Of a DNA stretch of 62,869 bases, positions 1 to 8,819 are shown in pieces (positions within the stretch are counted from its first letter, which is position 1; every line of letters starts with the position of its first letter). Source of the DNA: JAFGBN01 sp964394145. Its GTDB lineage: Bacteria > Chloroflexota > Dehalococcoidia > GIF9 > AB-539-J10. Under the pieces are notes generated by a model. It saw nothing but the letters and a program-made list of their open reading frames with translations, was not told where the DNA came from and ran no database searches. Both the position numbers and the translations under genes were made by a program. The stretch spans positions 1 through 62,869 of the forward strand of contig CAYMVL010000022.1 in assembly GCA_964394145.1 (NCBI GenBank), in the 5' to 3' direction.

Positions 1-267
1 GCCTCGGGCGACCAGCTTAGGGGTAGTCCGGAGGAGATAGATTCTGCCTTTAAAGGGTGCGTCACTTACTTTGGCACTTACGAAGTCAACGAGGATAAAA
101 ACACCGTCACCCATCATCTTGAAAGTAGTTCATTCCCAAACTGGGAGGGTACGGATCAAAGACGTTTCTTCGAGTTCTACGGAAACCGGCTCACATTGAG
201 CACGCCACGAATCCCATTCGGCGGTGAGCAGGTGATCGCGCTCTTGGTCTGGGAGCGTACAGAGTAG
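1..267 (+). CDS. lipocalin-like domain protein, 3' end only
   Basis: The reading frame is open from base 1 to the TAG at 265-267, so the gene starts outside the window; 88 residues are visible. They contain the C-terminal half of a lipocalin-like (Lipocalin_5 type) domain: a YFGTYEV strand, a HHLESS segment, SFPNWEGTDQ, then RFFEF and the typical NRLTLSTP strand, ending in LVWERTE. Members are small beta-barrels, mostly of unknown function and possibly binding hydrophobic ligands. The antisense frame over the same bases has no recognisable content. The ligand and full length cannot be told from this fragment. Confidence 0.7.
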   Translation, partial: ASGDQLRGSPEEIDSAFKGCVTYFGTYEVNEDKNTVTHHLESSSFPNWEGTDQRRFFEFYGNRLTLSTPRIPFGGEQVIALLVWERTE

Positions 268-516
268 AGTCGAAGACCGTAAGCTTCCTTTCAACCTGAG
301 TGTGTTTCGGGCCAAGGTTGTCGGACGAGGTTTATTTGTGTAACAAGAGTCCATTCCGTGTAGTGGGGCAAACAATAGCCTGTATTGCGCAGACGGGTCC
401 ACGATACGCAGCTATACGGCTGCTTGCCTCTTTTTCTCTTGGCTGCCGCAAGCCCAGCTAATAGCGCAGATATGGCGTCTTACCGGGCGGCGTTAGGAAT
501 GAGATAGCCGGCCGGG

Positions 517-774
517 CTATTTCCCGTATCTGAGCTTGGCATATAACATGGCGCATGCTAACGAAAATGCTATGGCATTCCATATAATTACCGACAGTAG
601 ACCCGACGCAATCCCGTAGGACAGCCAAAAAGCCAGACCAACAAGGAAGGAGACGGTGAATGGTAAGCTTATCTCACGCGCACTCCTGAGCTTGAACAGC
701 CGCCATACCTGCGGGATAAATCCCATTGTGGTCAAAGCTCCACCGATGAATCCCAGAAGTTCTTTCCAGATCAA
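517..774 (-). CDS. SemiSWEET / PQ-loop family membrane transporter
   Basis: An 85-residue protein with three hydrophobic segments and the PQ-loop motif (GFIPQVWRL, near residues 18-26), the size and layout of a bacterial SemiSWEET that dimerises to carry small sugars or related solutes. The start is TTG at 772-774. It is chosen because GGAGG lies 6 bases upstream on the minus strand and the protein then begins in the usual place, just before the first membrane helix. It is monocistronic and divergent from degV. The substrate cannot be inferred from sequence. Confidence 0.8.
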   Translation of the reverse strand: MIWKELLGFIGGALTTMGFIPQVWRLFKLRSAREISLPFTVSFLVGLAFWLSYGIASGLLSVIIWNAIAFSLACAMLYAKLRYGK

Positions 775-928
775 TGTGTGCCTCCTTTTCTATATGGTGC
801 GGCGGTCTACTCCTGCTTTCTCAAACCGCTATCTCAGGCGGTTAATCATATCATCTGGAGCTACGAGGGATACGTTCCAAGCCTGGCAGCGAACGTCAAT
901 AGAGTTGCGTTTGGTGCAGTGAGATATG

Positions 929-957
929 TTGTCATAAGGATAGCGACACTATAAAAT
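929..957 (+). promoter_or_regulatory. candidate sigma70 promoter for degV
   Basis: TTGTCA at 929-934, a 17-base spacer and TAAAAT at 952-957; each hexamer is one base from consensus. Transcription would begin near 964, about 20 bases before the degV start. Seen by eye only. Confidence 0.5.
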
Positions 958-984
958 AGAGTCTAGAGCAAGTATTGACGAATT

Positions 985-1830
985 ATGATGGTCAGAGTCT
1001 TAACGGATAGCGTTGCCGATTTGCCCTCCAGTGTGGTCAAAGAGCTGGGTATTACAGTTGTTCCCCTGCTCGTCCGATTTGGCGAAGTGCTTTACCGCGA
1101 TGGTATCGATTTGACGGTTGAGCAATTCTACGACAAGCTGATGGAGAGCAAGATGCTTCCTGGCACCTCAGTACCCACACCTGTGGACTTCTCTGAGGCA
1201 TACGATAAGCTGGCTGAAGAGACGGATGAAATCCTAGCGGTAATTCTCAGCTCCAGGCTCAGCGGCACCTATGATGTAGCGAAGCAGAGCGTTGGACTCA
1301 TGAAGAAGAAGAAGTGCAGGGTTGAGGTGATCGACTCAGGATGGGCTACTATGGCAGAGGGATTCATAGCTATGAAGGCAGCTGAAGCGGCCAGGGCCGG
1401 CGCCAGTCTTGACGAGGTCACGGAGCTAGCCCGGAGGACCATTCCGCGCGTCGACTTTCTATGTACCTTTGATACTCTGGAGTATCTGCGGAGAGGCGGA
1501 CGCATCGGTAAGGCCCAGAGTTTTCTGGGTTCGATACTCAAGATAAATCCCTTAATTACCCTGAGAAACGGGGTGGTGGAACCCGCGGGCAGGGCTCACT
1601 CGCGAGCCCGAGCTATAGAGCGTCTGTACAGTTTCGTCACAAGCTATTCCAAGATCGAGGAGATGGCGGTAGAGGATACTGCCTGCCCTGACGAAGCTGA
1701 TAGGCTGGTGGAGCGTCTGGGTGCCATATTCCCCAGAGAGCGCATCTACCGGTCAAAGATGACTCCGGTAATAGGCACCCATACCGGTCCCGGCCTCTTG
1801 CTGGTGAGCATACTGGGAGATAAGAAGTAG
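985..1830 (+). CDS. DegV family fatty-acid-binding protein
   Basis: 281 residues, the usual DegV length. The N-terminus has the family pattern VLTDSVADLP, followed by IDLTVEQFYDKL, the TSVPTP segment that contributes to the fatty-acid carboxylate site, and a second domain with DTLEYLRRGGRIGKAQ and GTHTGPG. Homologues (FakB type) bind acyl chains and present them to a fatty acid kinase, FakA. No fakA is visible in the window. Two adjacent ATG codons (985 and 988) are possible starts with no clear Shine-Dalgarno. It has its own candidate promoter at 929-957. Confidence 0.9.
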   Translation: MMVRVLTDSVADLPSSVVKELGITVVPLLVRFGEVLYRDGIDLTVEQFYDKLMESKMLPGTSVPTPVDFSEAYDKLAEETDEILAVILSSRLSGTYDVAKQSVGLMKKKKCRVEVIDSGWATMAEGFIAMKAAEAARAGASLDEVTELARRTIPRVDFLCTFDTLEYLRRGGRIGKAQSFLGSILKINPLITLRNGVVEPAGRAHSRARAIERLYSFVTSYSKIEEMAVEDTACPDEADRLVERLGAIFPRERIYRSKMTPVIGTHTGPGLLLVSILGDKK

Positions 1831-1969
1831 CCAGACAATCGCAATAGTGGCAGATGATTCTTCCGTAGAGCCGGCGAGAGACTGAAGCGGAGAGGTGCGC
1901 ACAGGACGGGGAAGCATATTGGGGAGCAAGCCTGAGGAGAGAATATGGCAATCAGGGAGGTTAAGAGCA

Positions 1970-2263
1970 ATGGCAAATGAGAAGTTCACCGTAGATGGAA
2001 GTCAACTGGTTGATAAGGTCAAGGAACTGATACATCAGGGTAATATCAGGAGAGTCCGTCTGTTGCACAAAGGTCGCCCTTTGATAGATATACCACTGAC
2101 GGTAGGCGTTCCTGTGGCTGCTGCAGCAGTGCTGGCGGCTCCAGTGCTGGCTGCCGTGGGGGCGATTGCCGCCCTGGTTACGGAATGCACTATCGAGGTG
2201 GAAAGGGTGGAGGATATGGCGGATGAGTCCGGCAGCTCGAAGCAAAAGACGGAAGAGAAATAG
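1970..2263 (+). CDS. DUF4342 domain protein
   Basis: 97 residues from ATG 1970, which has GGGAGG 9 bases upstream. An in-frame upstream extension to 1895 looks non-coding. The DUF4342 core is clear: LVDKVKELIHQGNIRRVRL, then IDIPLTVGVP, a hydrophobic Ala/Val-rich stretch (about residues 48-68) that may be one membrane helix, and TECTIEVERVE. A charged tail follows. The family has no assigned function; some members carry an N-terminal UBA-like domain, which is absent here. It follows degV at 139 bases on the same strand. Confidence 0.8.
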   Translation: MANEKFTVDGSQLVDKVKELIHQGNIRRVRLLHKGRPLIDIPLTVGVPVAAAAVLAAPVLAAVGAIAALVTECTIEVERVEDMADESGSSKQKTEEK

Positions 2264-2375
2264 AGGGGAAGTAGTGGATAGAGAGGGTTGGGGCCCGTAA
2301 TAGCCAGGGAATTGAACTACAAGCAATCCCGTCATCATCCGTAGAGGGAATCGCTACAGTATTTCTGAGGGGCAA

Positions 2376-3428
2376 CTAAGTATCTGAGTCCAGATACCTT
2401 CCGGGATACATGGACTGCAGTTGCTCTACAAGCTCCCGTTCGCGCTTCAAGGTCTCCATCTGCTGGGGAGCCAGGCGCTGTCTGTATTGCTCAAGTCTGC
2501 GCAGCAGCTCCTCCCTTTGAGCCTCTATCCTCGTCTCATCACGCTTGAATATAGCTTTGTCCAGGGCTTCTTTGAGCCGCAGCAGGGAGCTGCGGGCCTC
2601 CGCGGCTCCGGGGATAGGTCTTGGGGCAGGCTCTGCAGCCGATTTCGTGGAGCTGACTGCCGGCATGCTGAGCGGGAGGCTAAACTTGCTGTTGATGCGG
2701 AGATATTCATTGAGGGGTCTGCCCTCGGTTAGGGTGCCTCGCAGGCTCCACAGGTTGTCGGTACAATGTGCCAGCCCGAAAGACGCTACTCGCTCGCTCC
2801 GGGGCTGTTTGGGTTTTGCTTCGCCCGCGACTCCCGGGAGGGTCTCTGTTCTGGGTATGTCCATGCTGTCGAAAAAAACACCGGCCACGTCTCTGGTTCC
2901 AAGCTTGATGACGGGCGCGCCACGAAGGCTGTGCGGTAAGGGCATGTCAAGTTCATAGGAATTGGTACGGACAAAGCCGGGGTGGTTGTAGTAGTATGAA
3001 CGGGTAACGTACCCGTACAGAAACCTGGCATTGAGATGGAACCTGAAATGCTCGCTGTCTGTAAGCAGCCTATCGGTGAGGGGATATCCGTAGGTCATGA
3101 CCTCGTCCCCGGGTGATAATTTCCCTGGACTGAGACGGAGACCGAGCCTGGGGGCCAGGTCAACTTCAGCTATGGCGAGGTCCAGCCCTAATGGATGTTG
3201 CTCCATGTTTAGCAGGAAGTGGGCTGAATAAGCACCCTGTTCTTCGACTACTGCCGCGTATTGTTGTCCGCTCTCGAGGCTGGCGGAGATACAGTGCCAG
3301 CAGGTGACTAGAATATGTGGAGCTATCAAGAAGCCGGTACCCCGAAACAATGCAGGTGTCAGGGCATCGGGCTTCATCACAACGAAGATGGGGACGACGT
3401 CGTTTTCTATGCAAACTCCAGCAGACAT
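2376..3428 (-). CDS. trypsin-fold (S1-like) protein with altered nucleophile, C-terminal coiled coil
   Basis: 350 residues. The first 190 look like a chymotrypsin-fold peptidase: GTGFLIAP, then VTCWHC with candidate His45, and GLDLAIAEV with candidate Asp83. The segment that should carry the serine reads PLPHSLRGAPV. Compared with the usual GxSGxP, the Ser position is Arg169, with Ser167 two residues earlier. Residues about 280-345 are highly charged and heptad-like, probably a coiled coil. There is no signal peptide, so it is likely cytoplasmic. AAGGAGG lies just upstream of the ATG. It may be an inactive pseudo-protease, or may use a shifted serine. Confidence 0.65.
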   Translation of the reverse strand: MSAGVCIENDVVPIFVVMKPDALTPALFRGTGFLIAPHILVTCWHCISASLESGQQYAAVVEEQGAYSAHFLLNMEQHPLGLDLAIAEVDLAPRLGLRLSPGKLSPGDEVMTYGYPLTDRLLTDSEHFRFHLNARFLYGYVTRSYYYNHPGFVRTNSYELDMPLPHSLRGAPVIKLGTRDVAGVFFDSMDIPRTETLPGVAGEAKPKQPRSERVASFGLAHCTDNLWSLRGTLTEGRPLNEYLRINSKFSLPLSMPAVSSTKSAAEPAPRPIPGAAEARSSLLRLKEALDKAIFKRDETRIEAQREELLRRLEQYRQRLAPQQMETLKRERELVEQLQSMYPGRYLDSDT

Positions 3429-3646
3429 GGCCCCTCCTTGATACCAGACTCTTTAACGTTTAACTGTTATCTAAACCCTGTTCAACAGAAAGCACACTGT
3501 CCATCGCCAGGGTACAGGCTTGCCGCTCAAGTATCATTTTAGTCCAATGGCGCCGTGACTACAAGGAGTCGGCAGGAATCTCGACCACGCGGACGAAACT
3601 TGAGAGAGGCGAAGCTGCTTAAGAAAGTGGAGTGCCGCTATGTAAA

Positions 3647-3676
3647 GGAATCACCGCGGGCCTGTGCGGTGATTCC
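3647..3676 (-). terminator. hairpin terminator downstream of the DUF4349 gene
   Basis: A perfect 11-bp inverted repeat (3647-3657 with 3666-3676) with an 8-base loop, 38 bases past the minus-strand stop codon at 3714. On the minus strand it is followed only by TTT, so the U-tract is short. Confidence 0.6.
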
Positions 3677-3713
3677 CTATCGTCCTGTGAAGGTAATTTC
3701 AGGGTGCGGGGAA

Positions 3714-4574
3714 TTATGAAGCTGCTCTCTTCTTCTTTCGGCGTCTGAGGCAGAATACGAGGATGGGAATCCACACCCAGCAGAAGATGCCAATCCATAT
3801 CAGCGCAGTAGCCAGACCCCTGCCGAATGTGGTTAGCCCGCGTACAGCTGACTTGAAAGCGCTTGAGGCGCTCCAGGGCTCGGTGAAGCCTCTGGTCTCG
3901 TTCAGGCTTACTTCAATAAGCGACATATCTGAGCTGCGTTCCAGGTATTGCATTCGACCTTCTATCTGTTCAATCTGCCCTCGCACATCGGAAAGTGCTC
4001 TCTGCACCTGCAGCATTTCCTCCACCGTTGTGGCCTTCTCCAGCAGCTCCAGATACTGGGCTTCAGTCGCCTCGAGGTTGCGTAGCCGGGCCTCGAGGTC
4101 GATGTATTCCTCAGTCACATCAGTTGCTTGTGTGCTCTCCTGCGGCACCTCTATCGCGAGCGCACGCAGCACTTGAAAGGCGAGCTCAAATTTATCAGCC
4201 GGCACGCGGATGGCAACGCTGCCGGAAATCCCTCTTTCGTGTTCATACTTATTTGAAGAGACCACATAGCCATCCAGCTCATCGGCTACTTCAGCCACCT
4301 TATCCATAGACTCAACTATATCTTCAACCTCCAGGGTTATGTAGCCTGTTTTTATGATTTTGCGCTCGACGGTTGCATCGCTTGGGGTCATGCCGGGATA
4401 CTCGTCCCCCTTATTAACGGAGTCTTCTGAAGCTGATGGTATGGTTGGTGCCGGGCTGGGCCACGGTACCTGCGACTCCGGTCGCGATACGCCTGCCGGA
4501 GCAGCACAGGCGCTGGTCAGCATGAGACCCAGAACCAGCACCACAGGGATTGAAACTTTGAGCCACTTAGTCAT
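3714..4574 (-). CDS. DUF4349 domain lipoprotein
   Basis: 286 residues from the ATG ending at 4574, chosen over a GTG 18 bases upstream because GGGAGG precedes it by about 7 bases. A signal peptide ends in a lipobox (LTSAC), so the mature protein is probably lipid-anchored outside the membrane. A Pro/Ser-rich linker follows, then the DUF4349 region (KIIKTGYITLEVED, GYVVSS, RVPADKFE), a coiled-coil stretch (about 150-215), and one C-terminal membrane helix with a basic tail (RRRKKKR). Such proteins are widespread and of unknown function. A hairpin terminator lies downstream, so it is probably a single-gene unit. Confidence 0.85.
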   Translation of the reverse strand: MTKWLKVSIPVVLVLGLMLTSACAAPAGVSRPESQVPWPSPAPTIPSASEDSVNKGDEYPGMTPSDATVERKIIKTGYITLEVEDIVESMDKVAEVADELDGYVVSSNKYEHERGISGSVAIRVPADKFELAFQVLRALAIEVPQESTQATDVTEEYIDLEARLRNLEATEAQYLELLEKATTVEEMLQVQRALSDVRGQIEQIEGRMQYLERSSDMSLIEVSLNETRGFTEPWSASSAFKSAVRGLTTFGRGLATALIWIGIFCWVWIPILVFCLRRRKKKRAAS

Positions 4575-4713
4575 TTCCTTGCCTCCCTTCACGGCAGTCT
4601 AATACTAATAACGAGAAATAGGTCAAGAAGTTTAGGCCTCAACAAACATCGTAGCCGATGTCATCAACCGCTATTATTCAGAGCACGGCCTCTGTCGCTA
4701 TTCTATCACTTGG

Positions 4714-5418
4714 CTATATCTTCTGGAGCAGGTATCTATACTTGTCCATCCTTATCATCTTTCCCTCGTGCTGAATGAGCCATGTCATCCAGCATATCTC
4801 GATGGGTTTGTAGCCTGAGAGTTGCGACAACCTCTCAATCGTCCTGACCAGATCCATGTCCTTTTCAGTGGGCATATCCAGCCCGGCTTCCTTGAGGATT
4901 TGTCTGATTACTCTCCTTACTATCTTATCGGGCATTGCTGTATCCATGCCACCCATCATCCTTAAATACTGAAATGTGGTAATGCCGACTCCTGGGATCT
5001 TCCCTATGGGGTCTTCTCTCCAGCGATCGAGCCTCGAACTGGCTGCCCAGGAACGAAAGGCCCTTCGATCATCCAGACCTTCCATCTGGCCCAGGCGGTT
5101 AAGGTAGGAGGCGGCGGATTTTGCCGCCTGCCATGACCTCTTATTTCTCCAGATGGCTTCCGTTTTCTCTGCACGGAGACCGCTCAGGTCTTGCAGACTT
5201 TTGACTTTGCCGGTGTCGACCAATTGCCGTTTGAACTTCATCACCCCCGGGACTACGGCAGTGAAGTAATTGAGGCCGATAGAGGTAAAGGCTGCGTCCA
5301 CAATCATAAGTACCACGCTCCCATCCCATCGCTCGGTGCGCAAACAGCGTTCGCAGTGTTCACTGAGGCCGCTTGTTCCGGACATATATGTGCCTAGGAC
5401 TTCAAGTGCTGTTCTCAT
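4714..5418 (-). CDS. HhH-GPD-like helix-hairpin-helix protein
   Basis: 234 residues. The central part (KIPGVGITTFQYLRMMGG, about residues 146-163) is a helix-hairpin-helix of the type in base-excision DNA glycosylases, followed by DTAMPDKIVRRVI, where those enzymes carry the catalytic Asp. There is no C-terminal Cys cluster for an iron-sulphur site. The first 60 residues (CERCLRTERWDGS) contain a CxxC pair of unknown role. It may be a distant DNA glycosylase or only a DNA-binding relative. It stands alone, with 150 bases to the next gene. Confidence 0.55.
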   Translation of the reverse strand: MRTALEVLGTYMSGTSGLSEHCERCLRTERWDGSVVLMIVDAAFTSIGLNYFTAVVPGVMKFKRQLVDTGKVKSLQDLSGLRAEKTEAIWRNKRSWQAAKSAASYLNRLGQMEGLDDRRAFRSWAASSRLDRWREDPIGKIPGVGITTFQYLRMMGGMDTAMPDKIVRRVIRQILKEAGLDMPTEKDMDLVRTIERLSQLSGYKPIEICWMTWLIQHEGKMIRMDKYRYLLQKI

Positions 5419-5570
5419 CGGACCTTTCAGTGCCAGCTCCCTTCTTACCCCTTTATTCTTTCTCCAATCCCTTTTCGTGTCAATAGCACCTGCCTCAGCA
5501 GCTGTCAGGCCCAGCTTAAAGGACTATTGGCGTCGCTACTGGAATGATTTGACAGGGCAAGAGTAAATGT

Positions 5571-6323
5571 ATGACACTATCGCAGAACGAGGCCGGCATG
5601 AAGATACTGGACGACGTAATCTCCACGTTAAGAGAAGATAGCGCTGTGCAGGGGGTGTATGTTTGCGTCTTCTGGACGGCAGTGATGAGCAAACACTGCG
5701 GCCTCGCCTCCACCCTTAATGAAGGGCACCCATACCATAAGACAGTAAGAGACCCGGGAAGGCTGACAGAGAAGTCGGCTTTAGAGCTGGTGGAGTATGC
5801 TAAATCAGATAACCTGCTGGAGGCATCCATTGGCATGGCCGCTATCAATTCACTGATAGATATTGATGAGGCCAGATGTAGTGAAAAAAATGCCTTTGAT
5901 GCCATAGCCGAAAAGGGAACGGGCAGGAACATCGCAATAGTAGGTCATTTCCCCTGGCTGCCGAAGCTGAAGGAAATAGCGCGCAATCTCTGGGTTATAG
6001 AGCAGAGACCCAGGGAGGGAGAGTTGCCGGCAGAAGCATCTGAAGAGATATTGCCCCAGGCCGACGTGGTCGGCCTGACCGGGACGGCTTTTACGAATCA
6101 TACAATAGAAAGGCTGCTGGAGATGAGCAGAGGCAAGTTCATAGTCCTGATAGGGCCCAGCAGCCCCTTATCTCCGGTCCTGTTTGACTACGGGGTGGAT
6201 GTTATCGGTGGAACGAAGGTGATAGAACCTGAGAAGACGATTCGTTTTATCACCGGGGGAGCCACACACACGCAGACAGAGGGAATAAAACACCTGAACA
6301 TGTTCAGGGGGGGGACGGCGTAA
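5571..6323 (+). CDS. DUF364 / DUF4213 Rossmann-like protein
   Basis: 250 residues. The N-terminal part (to about 85) fits DUF4213 and the C-terminal part fits the DUF364 Rossmann-like domain: IAIVGHFPWLPKL, then ADVVGLTGTAFTNHTIERLLE and FIVLIGPSSPLSPVLFDYG. Proteins with this architecture have been proposed to handle heavy-metal chelation or cofactor-related chemistry, but no activity is established. The stop codon overlaps the start of the acyl-CoA dehydrogenase gene by one base, so translation is probably coupled and the two proteins may work together. Confidence 0.75.
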   Translation: MTLSQNEAGMKILDDVISTLREDSAVQGVYVCVFWTAVMSKHCGLASTLNEGHPYHKTVRDPGRLTEKSALELVEYAKSDNLLEASIGMAAINSLIDIDEARCSEKNAFDAIAEKGTGRNIAIVGHFPWLPKLKEIARNLWVIEQRPREGELPAEASEEILPQADVVGLTGTAFTNHTIERLLEMSRGKFIVLIGPSSPLSPVLFDYGVDVIGGTKVIEPEKTIRFITGGATHTQTEGIKHLNMFRGGTA

Positions 6324-7483
6324 TGGACTTTGAGCTTTCTGAGGAGCAGAGAATATTGCAGAAGGCTGCTAGGGAATTCGCTGAGAAGGAGATTATGCCT
6401 TTTGCTGCCAGCGATGAAAGGTCTCGCAGGTTCCCGCGAGAGATTGTCAGTCGGATGGGGGAACTGGGCTTTTTCGGCTGCCCCATACCTGAAGAGTACG
6501 GTGGGAATAATATGGGGTTTGTAGCACATGCCATAGTATCCGAGGAGATCGCCCGCGCGAGCTGCTCTCTTGGGGTCCTCCTGAATACACAGAGCATGGG
6601 CACCTCAAGAGCACTCCTGGAATTCGGGACCGAGGAGCAGAAGAGGGAGTATATGCCCAGGCTGGTTAGTGCTGAGTGGCTGGGCTGCTTTGCGGTCACC
6701 GAGCCCGATGCTGGAAATGATGTGCTTGCAATGAGCAGCACTGCGGTCAAATACGGTGATTACTATGTTCTAAATGGGAGTAAGACCTGGATCAGCCTGG
6801 CTCAGGTGGCTGATATAGGTATCGTCTTTGCCTACACCGAGCCCGAACTGAGGCATGGCGGTATCTCCGCTTTTATCGTGGACATGCACGCCCCGGGCAT
6901 ATCTTTTACTCCCGATCAGGAAAAGCTTGGCTGGCGCTCTGCTCCCACTGCGGAGGTATATTTCGACGACGTCAGGGTTCCAGCCGGTAATCTTCTGGCT
7001 GAGCAGGGGCATGGCTTCCAGATTATGATGAGATGTTTTGATAATCTCAGGCTAACAGGAGCCGCACGTGCTGTCGGCAACTGCCAGGCCCTTATCGATG
7101 AGAGCCTCAGGTATGCCGCTCGGCGCGCACAATTCGGGCAGGAAATCGGCCGGTTCCAGATGGTACAGGAAGTAATCGCCAGAATGGTGGTGGAGACGGA
7201 GGCAGCCAGGTTGCTAACGTATCGCTGCGCCAGCCAGAGGGATAAAGGAATCCTGGATAATACCCAGGAGATATCCATGGCTAAATATTTTGCCTGTGAA
7301 GTCGCCTCCAGGATAGCCGATGATGCCTTCAGGATTATGGGCACCTATGGCTGTGGGGGCAGCCATCCGGTGGGAAGACTTCTGCGTGATGCCAAGATAC
7401 ATCAGCTTGTAGACGGGGCAGCTAATATCCAGAAAATTATTATCGGCACGGCTGCCATGGGATACAGGAAAGCCAATATTTAA
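6323..7483 (+). CDS. acyl-CoA dehydrogenase with Asp at the catalytic-base position
   Basis: 386 residues, normal for the FAD-dependent acyl-CoA dehydrogenase family. Visible family features are FAVTEPDAGND (flavin and substrate contacts), KTWIS, FDDVRVP and a C-terminal helix bundle with the RDAKI signature. The catalytic base in this family is usually Glu in a YEGT motif; here the same place reads LVDGAAN, giving Asp364. Electrons would go to EtfAB, whose genes lie at 57.7-59.6 kb. Start ATG 6323 overlaps the preceding stop. The substrate is unknown; a role in short-chain or cyclic acyl-CoA oxidation is only a guess. Confidence 0.9.
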   Translation: MDFELSEEQRILQKAAREFAEKEIMPFAASDERSRRFPREIVSRMGELGFFGCPIPEEYGGNNMGFVAHAIVSEEIARASCSLGVLLNTQSMGTSRALLEFGTEEQKREYMPRLVSAEWLGCFAVTEPDAGNDVLAMSSTAVKYGDYYVLNGSKTWISLAQVADIGIVFAYTEPELRHGGISAFIVDMHAPGISFTPDQEKLGWRSAPTAEVYFDDVRVPAGNLLAEQGHGFQIMMRCFDNLRLTGAARAVGNCQALIDESLRYAARRAQFGQEIGRFQMVQEVIARMVVETEAARLLTYRCASQRDKGILDNTQEISMAKYFACEVASRIADDAFRIMGTYGCGGSHPVGRLLRDAKIHQLVDGAANIQKIIIGTAAMGYRKANI

Positions 7484-8192
7484 ACGGTCTTGAATGCGAG
7501 TTATACCGGGAGTCTGCGCGGCGAACTTTCTATGCGCTGCGCCCTGTCGCAACTGTGTATTCGGGCTTCAGTGAACGACGGTGCCGGCGCGGCGAATTAC
7601 GGGACGGAATCAATAATCTTCAGACCAGCCATTGCAACATTGATTCTCAGTACGGCCGGGTGCTCTCTACTGGCTTCTGTAGTAGCAGTGCTGGTAAAAT
7701 GTAGTTGTAGGGTATTAAAGGTCAAGCAGTGTCGGAGATGGCAAAACCACATGCAGAAATCGTGAAGCATACTGCGCTCTCCGCTTTTGCTGCTGGCAGC
7801 AGGGCAACCGGTTTTTGGGCCTGTGGCGCACCAATCGGTGGATTAAGGCTTGTTAGCTCAGGGGTAGGTCGAGAGCGGAGCAACTTCAATAAACCGGAAA
7901 GAGTCAGATAGAAATGTTATAGACCAGTCAGGATGCTGTATGACAGGTTCCTTAAGGAATATGGCCTCGCTACCAGTGACGGCATTCGATAACAGCTAAT
8001 GGGGCGTGCATTTAGTCTCCGGAATCCTGCCGATTTTGAACAATTTGAATCTGATCATTGTTGGACGACCTGTCTACAGAAGCATGGACAGGATTCCGGA
8101 AGTGCTTGATGATTGTGTCTTCGAACTTCGGATGTCATGGGCTTTCAGTTACAGCTAGTAGTGAGCGTTCTTGACTGGTAAGGAGATGTTGC
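7484..8192 (+). other. 709-base gene-poor gap with a spaced inverted repeat
   Basis: No protein gene is convincing here. A perfect 12-bp inverted repeat is present (8018-8029 and 8089-8100), its arms 59 bases apart. A tRNA D-arm-like string near 7847-7870 has no matching T-arm. The feoA-like gene begins right after, with AAGGAG upstream. Confidence 0.4.
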
Positions 8193-8819
8193 ATGTCAGA
8201 ACCCAGAGCGGGTGATGTTACTGAAGATCGCGATATTTTGAGAATAGTTAAAGAAGATATCCTCAGAATGCTAGCGGAAAAACGGAATAAGAAGAGCCTT
8301 TTAGGATTTATCAGGTCGGAGATCAAGTCTTCTCCCTCATTTATATCTGAAGCTACCTGTGAGCTGGAAAAAGAGGATCTGGTAAGAGTGGTAGGCGATT
8401 ACCTTGAACTAACAGAGAAAGGGAAGGATAGGGCCAGCGATATTCTGGAGAAGCATCTTACTGTTGAGCGATATTTCCGGAGGTCAAGGAGCAAGGGAGA
8501 GGCACACGAGGCAGCCCAGATACTGGAGCACTATGTTTCTCAGGAAGTTATCGATAATATGAAGGAATTATCTACACTGAAAAAAGAAGGTGTTCCTCTA
8601 AGCGAGCTAAAGGCCAACAGGGAAGCCATGATCACGAATATTACGTTTCCCGATTCCAGCTTGTTTGAGAGGCTAATCAGTATGGGAATAGTCCCCGGGG
8701 AAAGGATAAAGGTGACGAACAGGATCGGCCATACCATCATCGCTAATGTTAACAAGACCTTTGCTCTGGGTGAGGAAATAGCCCGAAAGATTGAAGTACT
8801 GGAGCATGAAAGAACTTAG
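8193..8819 (+). CDS. DtxR-family metal regulator with C-terminal FeoA domain
   Basis: 208 residues. About 1-75 form a winged-helix-like region. Residues 75-125 match the DtxR dimerisation domain (LEKHLTVERYF, then HEAAQILEHYVSQEV), keeping the His and the Glu-His of the primary metal site but with Gln where DtxR has Cys. The last 75 are an SH3-like FeoA domain (LFERLISMGIVPGERIKVTNR). DtxR proteins sense Fe2+ or Mn2+; FeoA is a small partner of FeoB. Its 3' end overlaps feoB by 14 bases, so this chain may regulate, partner FeoB, or both. AAGGAG precedes the ATG by 7 bases. Confidence 0.8.
   Translation: MSEPRAGDVTEDRDILRIVKEDILRMLAEKRNKKSLLGFIRSEIKSSPSFISEATCELEKEDLVRVVGDYLELTEKGKDRASDILEKHLTVERYFRRSRSKGEAHEAAQILEHYVSQEVIDNMKELSTLKKEGVPLSELKANREAMITNITFPDSSLFERLISMGIVPGERIKVTNRIGHTIIANVNKTFALGEEIARKIEVLEHERT

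Noticed and set aside
130..402. 90-codon minus-strand frame at the left edge
   Set aside because: It lies antisense to the lipocalin-like 3' end and has no family content.
7847..7880. tRNA D-arm-like string
   Set aside because: There is no T-arm or acceptor stem to complete a tRNA.
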